Positions 1 through 7,626 of a DNA stretch of 27,469 nucleotides are shown in pieces. A model generated the notes under the pieces. It ran no database searches. It was not told where the DNA came from and worked only from the letters and a program-made list of their open reading frames with translations. This stretch comes from Phyllobacteriaceae bacterium UBA1940 (lineage in GTDB: Bacteria; Pseudomonadota; Alphaproteobacteria; Rhizobiales; Rhizobiaceae): positions 24,325 to 51,793 of the forward strand of contig DDFA01000109.1 of the NCBI GenBank assembly GCA_002336975.1. The letters run 5' to 3'. Made by a program: the position numbers and the translations under genes. Positions within the stretch are counted from its first letter, which is position 1; every line of letters begins with the position of its first letter.

Positions 1-383
1 GCGATGACGTCGCCGGCCTTCACCGTCGCGCCGGACGAGACCAGGATCTCGATCAAGCGACCCGCCGCGTAAGGCATCACCGCGACGGTCTGCCTGGCCT
101 GGCCGGTGCCGATGGCGGAGAGGCGGTCATTGATGGTTTCCTGCGTAACCGCGGACGCGACCACCGGCTGGCTCGGCCGGTTGCGCTGGCCGGCGGCCGG
201 GTCGGCGCCCGCAGCGCCTCGACCCGGTGTCGGGGCCGCCGCGCTCTCGCTGGTCATGAAGGCGGGCAGTTGCACGCCCCAGCCGGCAAGGGTCTCGGTC
301 GAACCCGGATAGAATTTCGCCCAGGCCAGCGCGGCGGCGAGGACCAGTATCAGGGACAGAAGCGCCTGTTTCCAAAATGCCAT
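1..383 (-). CDS. RND efflux periplasmic adaptor (membrane fusion protein), N-terminal part only
   Basis: This is the first 127 codons of a protein that continues beyond the left window edge. It begins with ATG at 383-381, preceded by GGAG seven bases upstream. Residues about 5-26 form one hydrophobic stretch, a signal anchor or signal peptide. A low-complexity Ala/Pro/Gly linker follows. Near residues 80-127 lies a segment reading QTVAVMPYAAGRLIEILV then SGATVKAGDV, which is the start of a biotinyl-lipoyl-like hairpin domain of HlyD/AcrA-type adaptors. Such proteins link an inner-membrane RND pump to an outer-membrane channel. The pump gene is expected outside the window. The family call is fairly safe; the substrate is unknown. 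Confidence 0.75.
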   Translation of the reverse strand, partial: MAFWKQALLSLILVLAAALAWAKFYPGSTETLAGWGVQLPAFMTSESAAAPTPGRGAAGADPAAGQRNRPSQPVVASAVTQETINDRLSAIGTGQARQTVAVMPYAAGRLIEILVSSGATVKAGDVI

Positions 384-558
384 TCGATGCTCCGGCTTAG
401 GCACGAGCGGCCCGGATCAACTTCGACCGGGGCGTCCCTGCGCGCAAACAATAACGCTCGCGGTCCGCAGGGGCCACGTCATCACGACATTTCGTCGCTG
501 GGCGCGGCGATGTCATCTAAAACTTTGGTAATATCGCCATTTCGGCTTCACGCTTTTG
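384..558. other. Intergenic region upstream of the efflux adaptor
   Basis: This 175-base gap lies between the adaptor start (minus strand) and the stop of the RpiR-type regulator (minus strand). It should hold the adaptor promoter and the end of the regulator transcript. I see no convincing hairpin with a T tract and no clear promoter hexamers. The part around 515-555 is visibly A+T-richer than its surroundings. Confidence 0.4.
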
Positions 559-1392
559 TCATTCATCGCGCATCGCGTCCATGTCGCGGATGCGCGCCGC
601 GCTCTGCTCGGGCAGCATGTTGGTGACCCCGGCGATCAACCTTTCGGCGACCACGAACAGGGCGGTGGAGGAATCCCAGGCCGATGGCACCGCGGTGCGC
701 GCGGCGATGACCTGGGTCGCGACGCGGGCGATCGGCGAGAGCCACTGGTCGGTCAGCAGCAGGATCGACACGCCACGGGCGCTCGCCTTTTCGGCGAACT
801 GCACAAGGCTATCCTGATAGCGGCGGATGTCGAGAACGACCACGACGTCGCGCTTGCCCATGTCGAGCAGCCGGTCGCGCCACATGTTCTCCTGGCCCTC
901 GAGATGGTCGACGCCGGGCCGGATGATCTGCAGGTGCGCCGCGAGGTAGCGCGCAATCGGGTCGGTGAAGCGGCCGCCGATCAGATGAATGCGGTTGCGC
1001 GGGTTGGCCAGCATCGCCACCGCCTCGTCGATCTGCCTTGGCGGCAGGAGCCGAAATGTCTCTGTGATGTTGTCCTGGATCGCGGCGGTGAGCGGTTCGG
1101 CCGCGCTGCCCTCGGACTTTGGCCGCGAGCCGGTGCGCGACAGCGGCGATTCCAGCCGCGCCGCCAGCTCGTCGTTCAGCGCGCTCTGGAACTCGGCATA
1201 ATTCTGGAAACCCATACGCCCGACAAAACGCAGGATCGTCGGCGAGCTGACGCCGGCGCGGGCCGAAAACTCCGCCACGGTTTTCAGGCCAAGCATTGGA
1301 TAGTTGGCGATCAACGCCTGCGCCGCCCGGCGTTCGCCCGGCGGCAGATCGCCGGAGCGCGCCACGATCATCTCGGCAAGATGCGTCGTCAA
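559..1392 (-). CDS. MurR/RpiR family transcriptional regulator (HTH + SIS domain)
   Basis: This is a DNA-binding regulator with an N-terminal RpiR-type helix-turn-helix (core LKTVAEFSARAGVSSPT, then ILRFVGRMGF) and a C-terminal SIS domain that usually senses a phosphosugar or related metabolite. The open frame can begin with ATG at 1479. I prefer the TTG at 1392-1390, because GGAGGGG lies at 1402-1396, three bases upstream, and this gives a 277-residue protein of normal family size. It is divergent from the amidohydrolase/TRAP block, so it probably controls that block and itself. RpiR proteins beside amine or amino-acid catabolic genes often do not sense sugars, so the ligand is open. Confidence 0.85.
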   Translation of the reverse strand: MTTHLAEMIVARSGDLPPGERRAAQALIANYPMLGLKTVAEFSARAGVSSPTILRFVGRMGFQNYAEFQSALNDELAARLESPLSRTGSRPKSEGSAAEPLTAAIQDNITETFRLLPPRQIDEAVAMLANPRNRIHLIGGRFTDPIARYLAAHLQIIRPGVDHLEGQENMWRDRLLDMGKRDVVVVLDIRRYQDSLVQFAEKASARGVSILLLTDQWLSPIARVATQVIAARTAVPSAWDSSTALFVVAERLIAGVTNMLPEQSAARIRDMDAMRDE

Positions 1393-1506
1393 CAGCCCCT
1401 CCGGCGAGTCAATTTGACAAACACGAAAATAACGGATCAGATCATACTTGATAGCGCAACAAACAGCAAAACGTATCAAACGTTACAGCGCATCCAGGGG
1501 AGAAAA
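1393..1506. promoter_or_regulatory. Divergent control region between the regulator and the catabolic block
   Basis: This 114-base, A+T-rich region drives transcription both ways. On minus, TTGCTG (1469-1464), 17 bases and TATGAT (1446-1441) make a plausible sigma-70 promoter for the regulator. On plus, a perfect TTGACA (1414-1419) is followed at 17 bases by a poor -10 (TCAGAT). A perfect inverted repeat AACGT-N5-ACGTT at 1470-1484 abuts the minus-strand -35 and is the best operator candidate. Both flanking genes appear to use TTG starts with strong purine-rich ribosome sites. Hexamers were read by eye only. Confidence 0.4.
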
Positions 1507-2325
1507 TTGGCTGGAAGCGGCTTCGCCTCCGAGACGCGGGTTCGACCGCCGGTTCTGGTGACGAACCGGGAGGGCGGCGGTCCTTTCGTCATTGTCTGCG
1601 AGCATGCGTCGAACTGGCTGCCGGCCGAACTCGGCACGCTCGGTCTGCCGCAAGCGGACATGATGCGGCATATCGCCTGGGACCCCGGCGCGCTGCCGGT
1701 GGCGCGGCGGCTGTCGCAGGCGCTCGATGCGCCGCTGGTCGAATCCTGCGTGTCGCGGCTGGCGATCGACTGCAACCGGCCCGCCGACGCGCCCGATCTC
1801 ATCGCCGCGGTGAGCGAGACGACCGCCATCCCGGGCAATGCCGGGCTATCAGACGACCAGCGCGCGGCGCGCATCGAACTGTCGCATCGACCCTTCCACG
1901 ACGCGCTCGCCGCGCTGATCGACGAGCGGCTGGGCGCCGGCAAGCCGGTGTGGATCGTCACCATTCACAGTTTCAACCCGGTTTATCGTGGCGTCTCGCG
2001 ACCCTGGCACATCGGCGTCATCCACGATGAGGACGATCGGCTGGCGCGGCCGATGCTCGACCGGCTGCGGGCCATCGAGGGGGTCGTCGCCGCGGCGAAC
2101 GAACCATACAGTCCGGCCGACCGCGTCTACTATACGCTCGAGCGCCACGCCCGGCCGCGCGACCTGCCCTGCGCGATGATCGAATTGCGCAATGACGAGA
2201 TCGCCGGCGCGGCGGACCAGGATTTGTGGGCGGACCGGCTGGCGGCCATTCTCGGTTCCGACCGGCTCAGGGCGGCGGCGAACTCGCCGCTGCGCGCTGC
2301 GCCGCGAAACGCGACGGCGGGATAG
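1507..2325 (+). CDS. N-formylglutamate amidohydrolase family protein
   Basis: The product belongs to the FGase family (PF05013), zinc-type hydrolases that cleave N-formylglutamate and related amides. Diagnostic segments are CEHASNWLP (residues 31-39, His33 a likely metal ligand), HIAWDPGA (55-62), SRLAIDCNRP (83-92), an IHSFNP motif in mid-protein and MIELRNDEI near the end. The frame stays open far upstream, but that part is antisense to the regulator. AGGGGAG lies four to five bases before TTG 1507, giving 272 residues. It ends eight bases before the TRAP genes, so it is cotranscribed with them. No histidine-utilisation genes are nearby, so the true substrate may be a gamma-glutamyl or other N-acyl amide rather than formylglutamate. 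Confidence 0.85.
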   Translation: MAGSGFASETRVRPPVLVTNREGGGPFVIVCEHASNWLPAELGTLGLPQADMMRHIAWDPGALPVARRLSQALDAPLVESCVSRLAIDCNRPADAPDLIAAVSETTAIPGNAGLSDDQRAARIELSHRPFHDALAALIDERLGAGKPVWIVTIHSFNPVYRGVSRPWHIGVIHDEDDRLARPMLDRLRAIEGVVAAANEPYSPADRVYYTLERHARPRDLPCAMIELRNDEIAGAADQDLWADRLAAILGSDRLRAAANSPLRAAPRNATAG

Positions 2326-2333
2326 GAGGGCCG

Positions 2334-2846
2334 ATGCCAAGCGCGCTGATCGCCTTTGTCCGGACCGTCGACGCGGTGAACTACCGCGTCGGCCGCGTCG
2401 CCATGTATCTGTTCTTCGTGATGGGGGCGATCCTGCTGGCCTCGACGGCGTCGCGCATCTTCCTCGGCGTGCCGATCAACTGGGCGCTGGAGATGTCGCA
2501 GTTCCTGCTCTCGGCCTACTACCTGCTCGGCGGCGCCTATGCGCTGCAACTCGACCAGCACGTTCGCATGGATCTGTTCTACAGCCAGGTGGCGGCGCGC
2601 AAGCGGGCGATCACCGACGCCTTCACCATCCTCTTCGTCATCTTCTACATTGTCGTGCTGCTGATGGGCGGGCTGTCGAGCACCAAATACGCGATCCAGT
2701 ACGGGCAGAAGAATTACAGCGCCTGGGCCCCGCCCCTGTGGCCGATCAAATCGGTGATGACGGTGGCGATCTTCCTGATGCTGCTGCAACTGATCTCGAC
2801 CTTCATCAAGGACATCGCGATCTGGCGCGGGAAGCCGATCACATGA
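2334..2846 (+). CDS. TRAP transporter small permease (DctQ family)
   Basis: This 170-residue inner-membrane protein has four hydrophobic segments (about residues 20-42, 52-72, 93-117 and 138-158), the standard DctQ layout. It pairs with the large permease to form the sodium- or proton-coupled membrane part of a tripartite uptake system. The start is ATG 2334, with GGAGGG just after the amidohydrolase stop. Its stop overlaps the start of the large permease (ATGA at 2843-2846), indicating translational coupling. A longer frame upstream overlaps the amidohydrolase and is not needed. Confidence 0.9.
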   Translation: MPSALIAFVRTVDAVNYRVGRVAMYLFFVMGAILLASTASRIFLGVPINWALEMSQFLLSAYYLLGGAYALQLDQHVRMDLFYSQVAARKRAITDAFTILFVIFYIVVLLMGGLSSTKYAIQYGQKNYSAWAPPLWPIKSVMTVAIFLMLLQLISTFIKDIAIWRGKPIT

Positions 2847-4168
2847 GTTCGGAATTCATCACCCTGTTCATGTTCGGCACCATGATGGTGCTGCTGTTCA
2901 CCGGCCAGCGGGTCTTCGGCGTGATCGGCTTCGTCGGTTCGGCGGCGGCGCTGTGGCTGTGGGGGCAGGGCTCTTTCGAGATGCCGTTCAACGCCACCTT
3001 CCAGGTGCTGAACTGGTATCCGCTGATCACCGTGCCGTTCTTCGTCTTCATGGGCTACATGCTGTCGGAATCGGGCGTGGCGAACGGGCTCTACCGGATG
3101 TTCCATGTCTGGTTCGGCTCGGTGCGCGGCGGCCTGGCGCTGGGCACGATCGGGCTGATGGTGCTGATCGCCGCGCTCAACGGACTGTCGGTCGCCGGCA
3201 TGGCGATCGGCGCGACGATCGCGCTGCCGCAATTGCTGCGCCATGGCTACGACAAGGTGATGGTGACCGGCGTCATCCAGGCCGGTTCGTCGCTGGGCAT
3301 TCTCATTCCGCCGAGCGTCGTGCTGGTGCTGTTTGCGATGATCGCGCGTCAGCCGGTGCTGGACCTGTGGCTGGCAGGCGTCGGGCCCGGCCTGCTGATG
3401 GCGGTGCTGTTCGGCGTCTATGTCTATGTGCGCTGCCTGCTGCAGCCGGAGCTGGGGCCGGCGCTGCCCGCCGAAGAGCGCGCCGAGATCACCACCAAGG
3501 AAAAATTCGCGCTGCTGCGCGCCGGGCTTTTGCCGCTGGCGATCTTCTTCATCATGATGGGCCTGTTCATGACCGGCGTCACCAGCCTGGTGGAATCGTC
3601 GGCGGTGGGCGCGCTGCTGGCGACGCTGGCGGCCTGGTGGGCGGGCAATCTCAACCGCGAGGTGATCGAGAACTCGACGCGCAACACGCTGGCGATCACC
3701 TGCATGTTCATGTGGATCATCCTTGCGGCGCTGTGCTTCTCGTCGGTCTATGACGGGCTCGGCGCGGTCAAGGCGGTCAAGGCGCTGCTGCTCGACACAT
3801 GGCATTTCGAGCCCTGGACCATCCTGCTGCTGATGCTGCTGTCCTTCGTGGTGATGGGCATGTTCCTCGACGACACCGCGATGCTGGTGATCGTTGCGCC
3901 GCTCTACATCCCGCTGGTGATCTCGCTCGGTTTCAACCCGATCTGGTTCGGCATTCTCTACACCATCACCTGCCAGATCGCGTATATCACGCCGCCCTTC
4001 GGCTACAATCTGTTCCTGATGCGGGCGATGGCCCCGCCGGAGATCACGCTGATCGACATCTACCGGTCGATCGTGCCCTTCGTGGCGCTGATGGTCCTGG
4101 CTCTGGCCCTGATCATGATCTTTCCGCAGATCGCACTGTGGCTGCCGTCGCAGGTGACGGGGCGATAA
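2843..4168 (+). CDS. TRAP transporter large permease (DctM family)
   Basis: This 441-residue protein consists almost wholly of membrane segments, about twelve, as expected for the DctM subunit that carries the transport path. Typical family stretches include GIMVLIAALNGLS-like and SSLGILIPPSVVLVLFA segments in the first half, and YTITCQIAYITPPFGYNLF near the C-terminus. The start overlaps the small-permease stop by four bases. It is followed after 40 bases by the binding-protein gene. The Q-M-P order is common for TRAP operons. The substrate cannot be read from this subunit. Confidence 0.93.
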   Translation: MSSEFITLFMFGTMMVLLFTGQRVFGVIGFVGSAAALWLWGQGSFEMPFNATFQVLNWYPLITVPFFVFMGYMLSESGVANGLYRMFHVWFGSVRGGLALGTIGLMVLIAALNGLSVAGMAIGATIALPQLLRHGYDKVMVTGVIQAGSSLGILIPPSVVLVLFAMIARQPVLDLWLAGVGPGLLMAVLFGVYVYVRCLLQPELGPALPAEERAEITTKEKFALLRAGLLPLAIFFIMMGLFMTGVTSLVESSAVGALLATLAAWWAGNLNREVIENSTRNTLAITCMFMWIILAALCFSSVYDGLGAVKAVKALLLDTWHFEPWTILLLMLLSFVVMGMFLDDTAMLVIVAPLYIPLVISLGFNPIWFGILYTITCQIAYITPPFGYNLFLMRAMAPPEITLIDIYRSIVPFVALMVLALALIMIFPQIALWLPSQVTGR

Positions 4169-4208
4169 CCCGACGTCGATATCTGAAATGAAAACAGGAG
4201 ACTGAGAC

Positions 4209-5273
4209 ATGGAAGACCGAAAGACGATCAGCAAACGCGATTTCCTGAGAAAATCCGTTCTCACCGGCGCTGGCGCAGTCGGCGCGACCGCGCTGGCGAC
4301 GCCCTATGTCAAGGCGCAGTCGCCGATCAAGTGGCGGATGCAGACCTATGCCGGGCCTGCGCTGGCCGATCATGTGGTGAAGAACTCCATCGACTGGTTC
4401 AACAAGGCGGCGAATGGCGAGATGGTGATCGAACTCTACACCGCCGACCAGCTGGTGCCGCATGGCGAGCTGTTCCGCGCGGTGCAGTCGGGCACGATCG
4501 ACGCGGCGCAAAGCGACGACGATTCCGCCGCCGCGCCTGTCGACGTCAAGGTGTTCGGCGCCTATTTCCCGCTTGCCGCGCGCTATTCGCTCGACGTGCC
4601 GGCGCTGTGGCACTGGCACGGGCTGAAGGAAATCTGGGAAGAGGCCTATGCCGAAATCCCCGACGTCACCTGGCTGTCGACCGGCGCGTGGGACCCGTGC
4701 AATTTCGGCACCACCAAGCCGATCAACTCGCTGGCGGACCTGAAGGGCCTGCGCGTCTACACCTTCCCGACCGGCGGCCAGTTCCTGTCGAAGTTCGGCG
4801 TCGTGCCGGTGTCGCTGCCCTATGAAGACGTGCAGCCGGCGATGCAGACCGGCGAGCTCGACGGCGTGTGCTGGTGCGGCATCACCGAAATGCACACTGT
4901 CGGCTGGGCCGATGCGCTGAAATATTATCTCACCAATCCGCTGTCGGGCGCGTGGGCCGGCTCCTATTTCGTCAATACGGCGAAGTGGAAGGAAGTGCCC
5001 GAGCACCTGCAGCAACTCTATCGGCTGGCGATCGATTCCTCGCATTATTATCGCCAGCACTGGTACTGGGCGGGCGAGGCCAACTACCGCAACACCGGCA
5101 AGCTGCAACTGACCACAATCCCGGCGGCCGAGTGGCAGCAGGTCGAGGACGAGGCGTTCAAATTCTGGGACGAGGTCGCGAAGCAAAGCCCGCGCTCGGC
5201 GAAGGTCGTCGAGATCATCAAGAAATACAATGAATCGATGAACAAGGCCGGCGCGCCCTACCGCTACAGCTGA
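4209..5273 (+). CDS. TRAP transporter solute-binding protein (DctP family)
   Basis: This 354-residue periplasmic receptor delivers the ligand to the TRAP permeases. Residues 8-15 (SKRDFLRK), the hydrophobic stretch that follows and the site VKA-Q (cleavage after residue 36) form a Tat-like signal, but with Lys-Arg in place of the twin arginines. The mature part has the DctP pattern, including NSLADLKGLRVYTFPTG with Arg182, the position that in the family usually binds a ligand carboxylate. The start ATG follows AGGAG after a 40-base gap. A strong hairpin lies 11 bases beyond the stop. The ligand is unknown. The conserved Arg suggests an acid or zwitterion, which must be squared with the amine-type enzymes downstream. 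Confidence 0.92.
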   Translation: MEDRKTISKRDFLRKSVLTGAGAVGATALATPYVKAQSPIKWRMQTYAGPALADHVVKNSIDWFNKAANGEMVIELYTADQLVPHGELFRAVQSGTIDAAQSDDDSAAAPVDVKVFGAYFPLAARYSLDVPALWHWHGLKEIWEEAYAEIPDVTWLSTGAWDPCNFGTTKPINSLADLKGLRVYTFPTGGQFLSKFGVVPVSLPYEDVQPAMQTGELDGVCWCGITEMHTVGWADALKYYLTNPLSGAWAGSYFVNTAKWKEVPEHLQQLYRLAIDSSHYYRQHWYWAGEANYRNTGKLQLTTIPAAEWQQVEDEAFKFWDEVAKQSPRSAKVVEIIKKYNESMNKAGAPYRYS

Positions 5274-5284
5274 CAATCGACGAT

Positions 5285-5314
5285 CGGCCGGGGGCGACGC
5301 ATCGTTCCCGGCCG
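5285..5314 (+). other. Strong hairpin after the TRAP binding-protein gene
   Basis: A 13-base-pair stem (5285-5297 with 5302-5314) with a CGCA loop pairs completely, with two G-T wobbles. It starts 11 bases after the binding-protein stop and lies 24 bases before the glutamine-synthetase-family start. There is no T tract, so it is more likely an mRNA-stabilising or attenuating element than a full terminator. Confidence 0.55.
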
Positions 5315-5338
5315 CACCATCCCATTTCACGGAGCGCC

Positions 5339-6709
5339 ATGATGGCCGGCACTATGTCGTTTGAAGAGTTGAAGAAAGCGATCGCCGCCGGCGAGATCGA
5401 CACGGTGCTGTGCAGCGCGGTGGACATGCAGGGCCGCCTGTTCGGCAAGCGTTTCGTGGCCTCCTATTTTGCCGAATACGCCTACGAGGAAACGCATGGC
5501 TGCAACTATCTGCTGACGGTCGACATCGATATGGAGCCGGTGCCGGGCTACAAGGCGGCAAGCTGGAGCCAGGGCTATGGCGACTTCGTGCTGAAGCCCG
5601 ACCTGTCGACCATTCGCAAGGTGCCGTGGCTAGAGAAGACGGCGCTGGTTCTGTGCGACCTGCAGGACCACCACAGCCACAAGGACCTGCCGCATTCGCC
5701 GCGCGGCATCCTGCGCAAGCAGATCGCCCGGCTGACCGAGCGCGGCTATGTCGGCTATTTCGCCTCCGAACTCGAATTCTATCTGCTGAACGAGAGCTAT
5801 GACGCGGCGCGCGCCAAGCACTGGCGCAGCCTGCAGACGGCGTCGCCCTATATCGGCGACTACCAGATCGGCATCACCACCAAGGAAGAAAGCTATATGC
5901 GCCGGCTGCGCAACGAACTGACGGCGGCCGGCATTCCGATCGAATGCTCCAAGGGCGAGTGGGGACCGGGCCAGGAAGAGATCAATGCGCGCTATGACGA
6001 GGCGCTGTCGATGGCCGACCAGCACGTGTTCATGAAGAACGGGGCCAAGGAGATCGCCGACCAGGAAGGCAAGGCCGTCACCTTCATGGCGAAATACAAT
6101 TACGGGCTTGCCGGCAATTCCAGCCACATCCACAATTCGGTCTGGAGCAAGGACGGCAAGCCGCTGTTCTTCGACAAGAACGCCAAATGGACGCTGTCGG
6201 AACTCGGCCAGGCATGGTCCGCGGGCCAAATCAAATACGCCAAGGACTTCACCTGGTTCCTGGCACCCTACATCAATTCCTACAAGCGGTTCCAGTCCGG
6301 CACGTTCGCGCCGACCAAGATCATGTGGTCGGAAGACAACCGCACCGCCGGCTTCCGGCTGTGCGGCATGGGCTCCAAGGCGATCCGCATGGAATGCCGC
6401 ATCGGCGGCGCCGACCTGAACCCCTATCTGGCTTTCGCGGCGCTGATCGCGGCGGGTCTGGCCGGCATCGACGAAAAACTGTCCCTGCAGGCGCCATTTG
6501 TCGGCGACGCCTACCAGGCGACGAAGTTGCCCGAGATTCCCAAGACGTTGCGCGCCGCCACCGAGACCTTGGCGAAGTCGAAAATGCTGAAGCAAGCCTT
6601 CGGCGACGACGTGATCGAGCACTATGTGCACACGGCCAACTGGGAACAGATGGAATATGATCGCCGCATCACCGACTGGGAACTGCATCGCGGCTTTGAG
6701 CGGTATTGA
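5339..6709 (+). CDS. Glutamine synthetase family protein, probable gamma-glutamyl-amine ligase
   Basis: This 456-residue ligase has the glutamine-synthetase catalytic fold: ELEFY, GPGQEEINARYDEAL (metal-binding Glu), GNSSHIHNS with His263 and His265, SEDNRTAGFRL (ATP/phosphate Arg), and RMECRIGGADLNPYLAFAAL. Such enzymes join glutamate to an amine using ATP. In true glutamine synthetases the flap reads YEAP, and that Glu shapes the ammonium site. Here the flap reads SGTFAPT, with Phe323 in its place, as in gamma-glutamyl polyamine or monoamine ligases. GGAG at 5331 serves either ATG 5339 or ATG 5342; the second has better spacing. The nearby TRAP, alcohol and aldehyde dehydrogenase and amidohydrolase genes support a catabolic role. 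The amine is not identified. Confidence 0.9.
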   Translation: MMAGTMSFEELKKAIAAGEIDTVLCSAVDMQGRLFGKRFVASYFAEYAYEETHGCNYLLTVDIDMEPVPGYKAASWSQGYGDFVLKPDLSTIRKVPWLEKTALVLCDLQDHHSHKDLPHSPRGILRKQIARLTERGYVGYFASELEFYLLNESYDAARAKHWRSLQTASPYIGDYQIGITTKEESYMRRLRNELTAAGIPIECSKGEWGPGQEEINARYDEALSMADQHVFMKNGAKEIADQEGKAVTFMAKYNYGLAGNSSHIHNSVWSKDGKPLFFDKNAKWTLSELGQAWSAGQIKYAKDFTWFLAPYINSYKRFQSGTFAPTKIMWSEDNRTAGFRLCGMGSKAIRMECRIGGADLNPYLAFAALIAAGLAGIDEKLSLQAPFVGDAYQATKLPEIPKTLRAATETLAKSKMLKQAFGDDVIEHYVHTANWEQMEYDRRITDWELHRGFERY

Positions 6710-6755
6710 AAAACACACACACATAGCCTAAAAACACTTACAAACACACTGTAGG
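6710..6755. repeat. CA-rich low-complexity spacer before the toxin-antitoxin pair
   Basis: The 52 bases after the ligase stop are strikingly A/C-rich on plus: a (CA)5-type run at about 6713-6722, then several imperfect copies of AAACAC. No other spacer in the window resembles it. It marks the left edge of a lower-G+C insert that carries the toxin-antitoxin genes. Confidence 0.5.
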
Positions 6756-6761
6756 TGCAAT

Positions 6762-7193
6762 ATGGGCAAATATGAGCCGTTGAATGCGTTTCTCAATGGG
6801 CAGAAGGGAGACCGGGTCCCAATGACATTCGCCGAGATCGAGCAAGTGATTGGCGGCAAGCTTCCGCCCTCGAAGATGCACCGGGCATGGTGGAGCAACA
6901 ATCCCACCAACAATGTGATGACGAAGGAATGGCTCGAGGCCGGGTATGAGACTGAATCGGTCGATGTGGCAGGGGAGAAGTTGGTGTTCCGCCGCGTCAA
7001 GCATATTGAGGGCGAAATGGTGCATCAGGGATTTTCCGAGAACGCGCAGTCGCCGTTCGAAGGCAAGGCCCGGCCGTTGCATCCGGGCTTCGGGTTTATG
7101 AAGGGCTTGATAACAATCGAGGAAGGATACGATCTTACCTCGCCGGACGATGAAATTTGGGACCAAGGCTATCTGGGAGAGGACAGGAAATGA
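6762..7193 (+). CDS. DUF7662-type protein, probable antitoxin
   Basis: This is a 143-residue soluble protein with no membrane segment. Its first part has the pattern I associate with DUF7662: YEPLNAFLNGQ, then MTFAEIEQVIGGKLPPS, HRAWWSNN and WLEAGYETESVDV. The C-terminal part (about residues 80-143) is acidic and has no pattern I recognise. It overlaps the downstream PIN-domain gene by four bases (ATGA at 7190-7193), the usual coupling of antitoxin to toxin. The base composition and the CA-rich leader differ from the flanking metabolic genes, which suggests acquisition. The antitoxin role is inferred from the arrangement and is not seen directly. Confidence 0.75.
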   Translation: MGKYEPLNAFLNGQKGDRVPMTFAEIEQVIGGKLPPSKMHRAWWSNNPTNNVMTKEWLEAGYETESVDVAGEKLVFRRVKHIEGEMVHQGFSENAQSPFEGKARPLHPGFGFMKGLITIEEGYDLTSPDDEIWDQGYLGEDRK

Positions 7194-7612
7194 CGTCGCC
7201 GCGCCCGAACCTGCTCTTGGACACTTGCGCGCTTCTCTACGTCGCCGATGGCGCGAAGATGCAACCCGAAGCGCGGGCGGAAGTGTCGGAAGCTGCCTAT
7301 GACGGCCGGCTGTATGTTTCGCCCATGTCGGCTTGGGAAATTGGAAAGAGCGTAAGCAAGAACAGATTGAAACTGCCGCTTGCTCCGCTCGAATTTTTCA
7401 ATCGCTTCATGCGGCTGATGAAAGCGAAGCTGACAGAGGTGTCACCTGAAATCCTAGTGCGGTCATCGAGCCTTCCGGGCGCGCTGCACGGTGATCCCAT
7501 GGACCGCATTCTTGTCGCCACGGCACGCACTTTGGACCTGGTGCTTGTTACGAGCGATGCGCCGCTGCTCAAATACGGCGCAGACGGAAACCTGCGCACA
7601 CTTGCCTGTTGA
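7190..7612 (+). CDS. PIN-domain toxin (VapC-like ribonuclease)
   Basis: This 140-residue protein is a complete PIN domain. Metal-binding acidic residues are visible: Asp11 (LLLDTCALLY), Glu50 (SAWEIGKS), Asp102/Asp105 (HGDPMDRILVATAR) and Asp123 (LVTSDAPLL). PIN toxins of type II systems cleave RNA, often tRNA or rRNA, when not bound by their antitoxin. The start ATG 7190 overlaps the upstream stop and has AGGA just before it. A longer frame from 7157 lies inside the antitoxin gene. The aldehyde dehydrogenase gene starts 14 bases after the stop, so the pair sits inside the metabolic transcription unit. Confidence 0.88.
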   Translation: MTSPRPNLLLDTCALLYVADGAKMQPEARAEVSEAAYDGRLYVSPMSAWEIGKSVSKNRLKLPLAPLEFFNRFMRLMKAKLTEVSPEILVRSSSLPGALHGDPMDRILVATARTLDLVLVTSDAPLLKYGADGNLRTLAC

Positions 7613-7626
7613 ACAAAGAGAACATC

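Noticed and set aside
556..1506. Long open frame (317 codons) upstream of the amidohydrolase on plus
   Set aside because: It is antisense to the well-supported RpiR regulator, has no family resemblance, and a TTG with a strong ribosome site at 1507 gives a normal-length amidohydrolase.
1507..2325. Assignment of the amidohydrolase as a histidine-degradation enzyme (HutG)
   Set aside because: No hut genes are in the window and the neighbours are transport and amine-type enzymes, so only the family is called.
2714..4264. 516-codon minus-strand frame opposite the TRAP permease
   Set aside because: It is a shadow frame caused by high G+C at third codon positions: Gln/His/Arg-rich low-complexity protein with no domain, antisense to a clear permease gene.
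4113..5330. 405-codon minus-strand frame opposite the TRAP binding-protein gene
   Set aside because: Composition is that of a mirror frame and it spans the end of one real gene and all of another.
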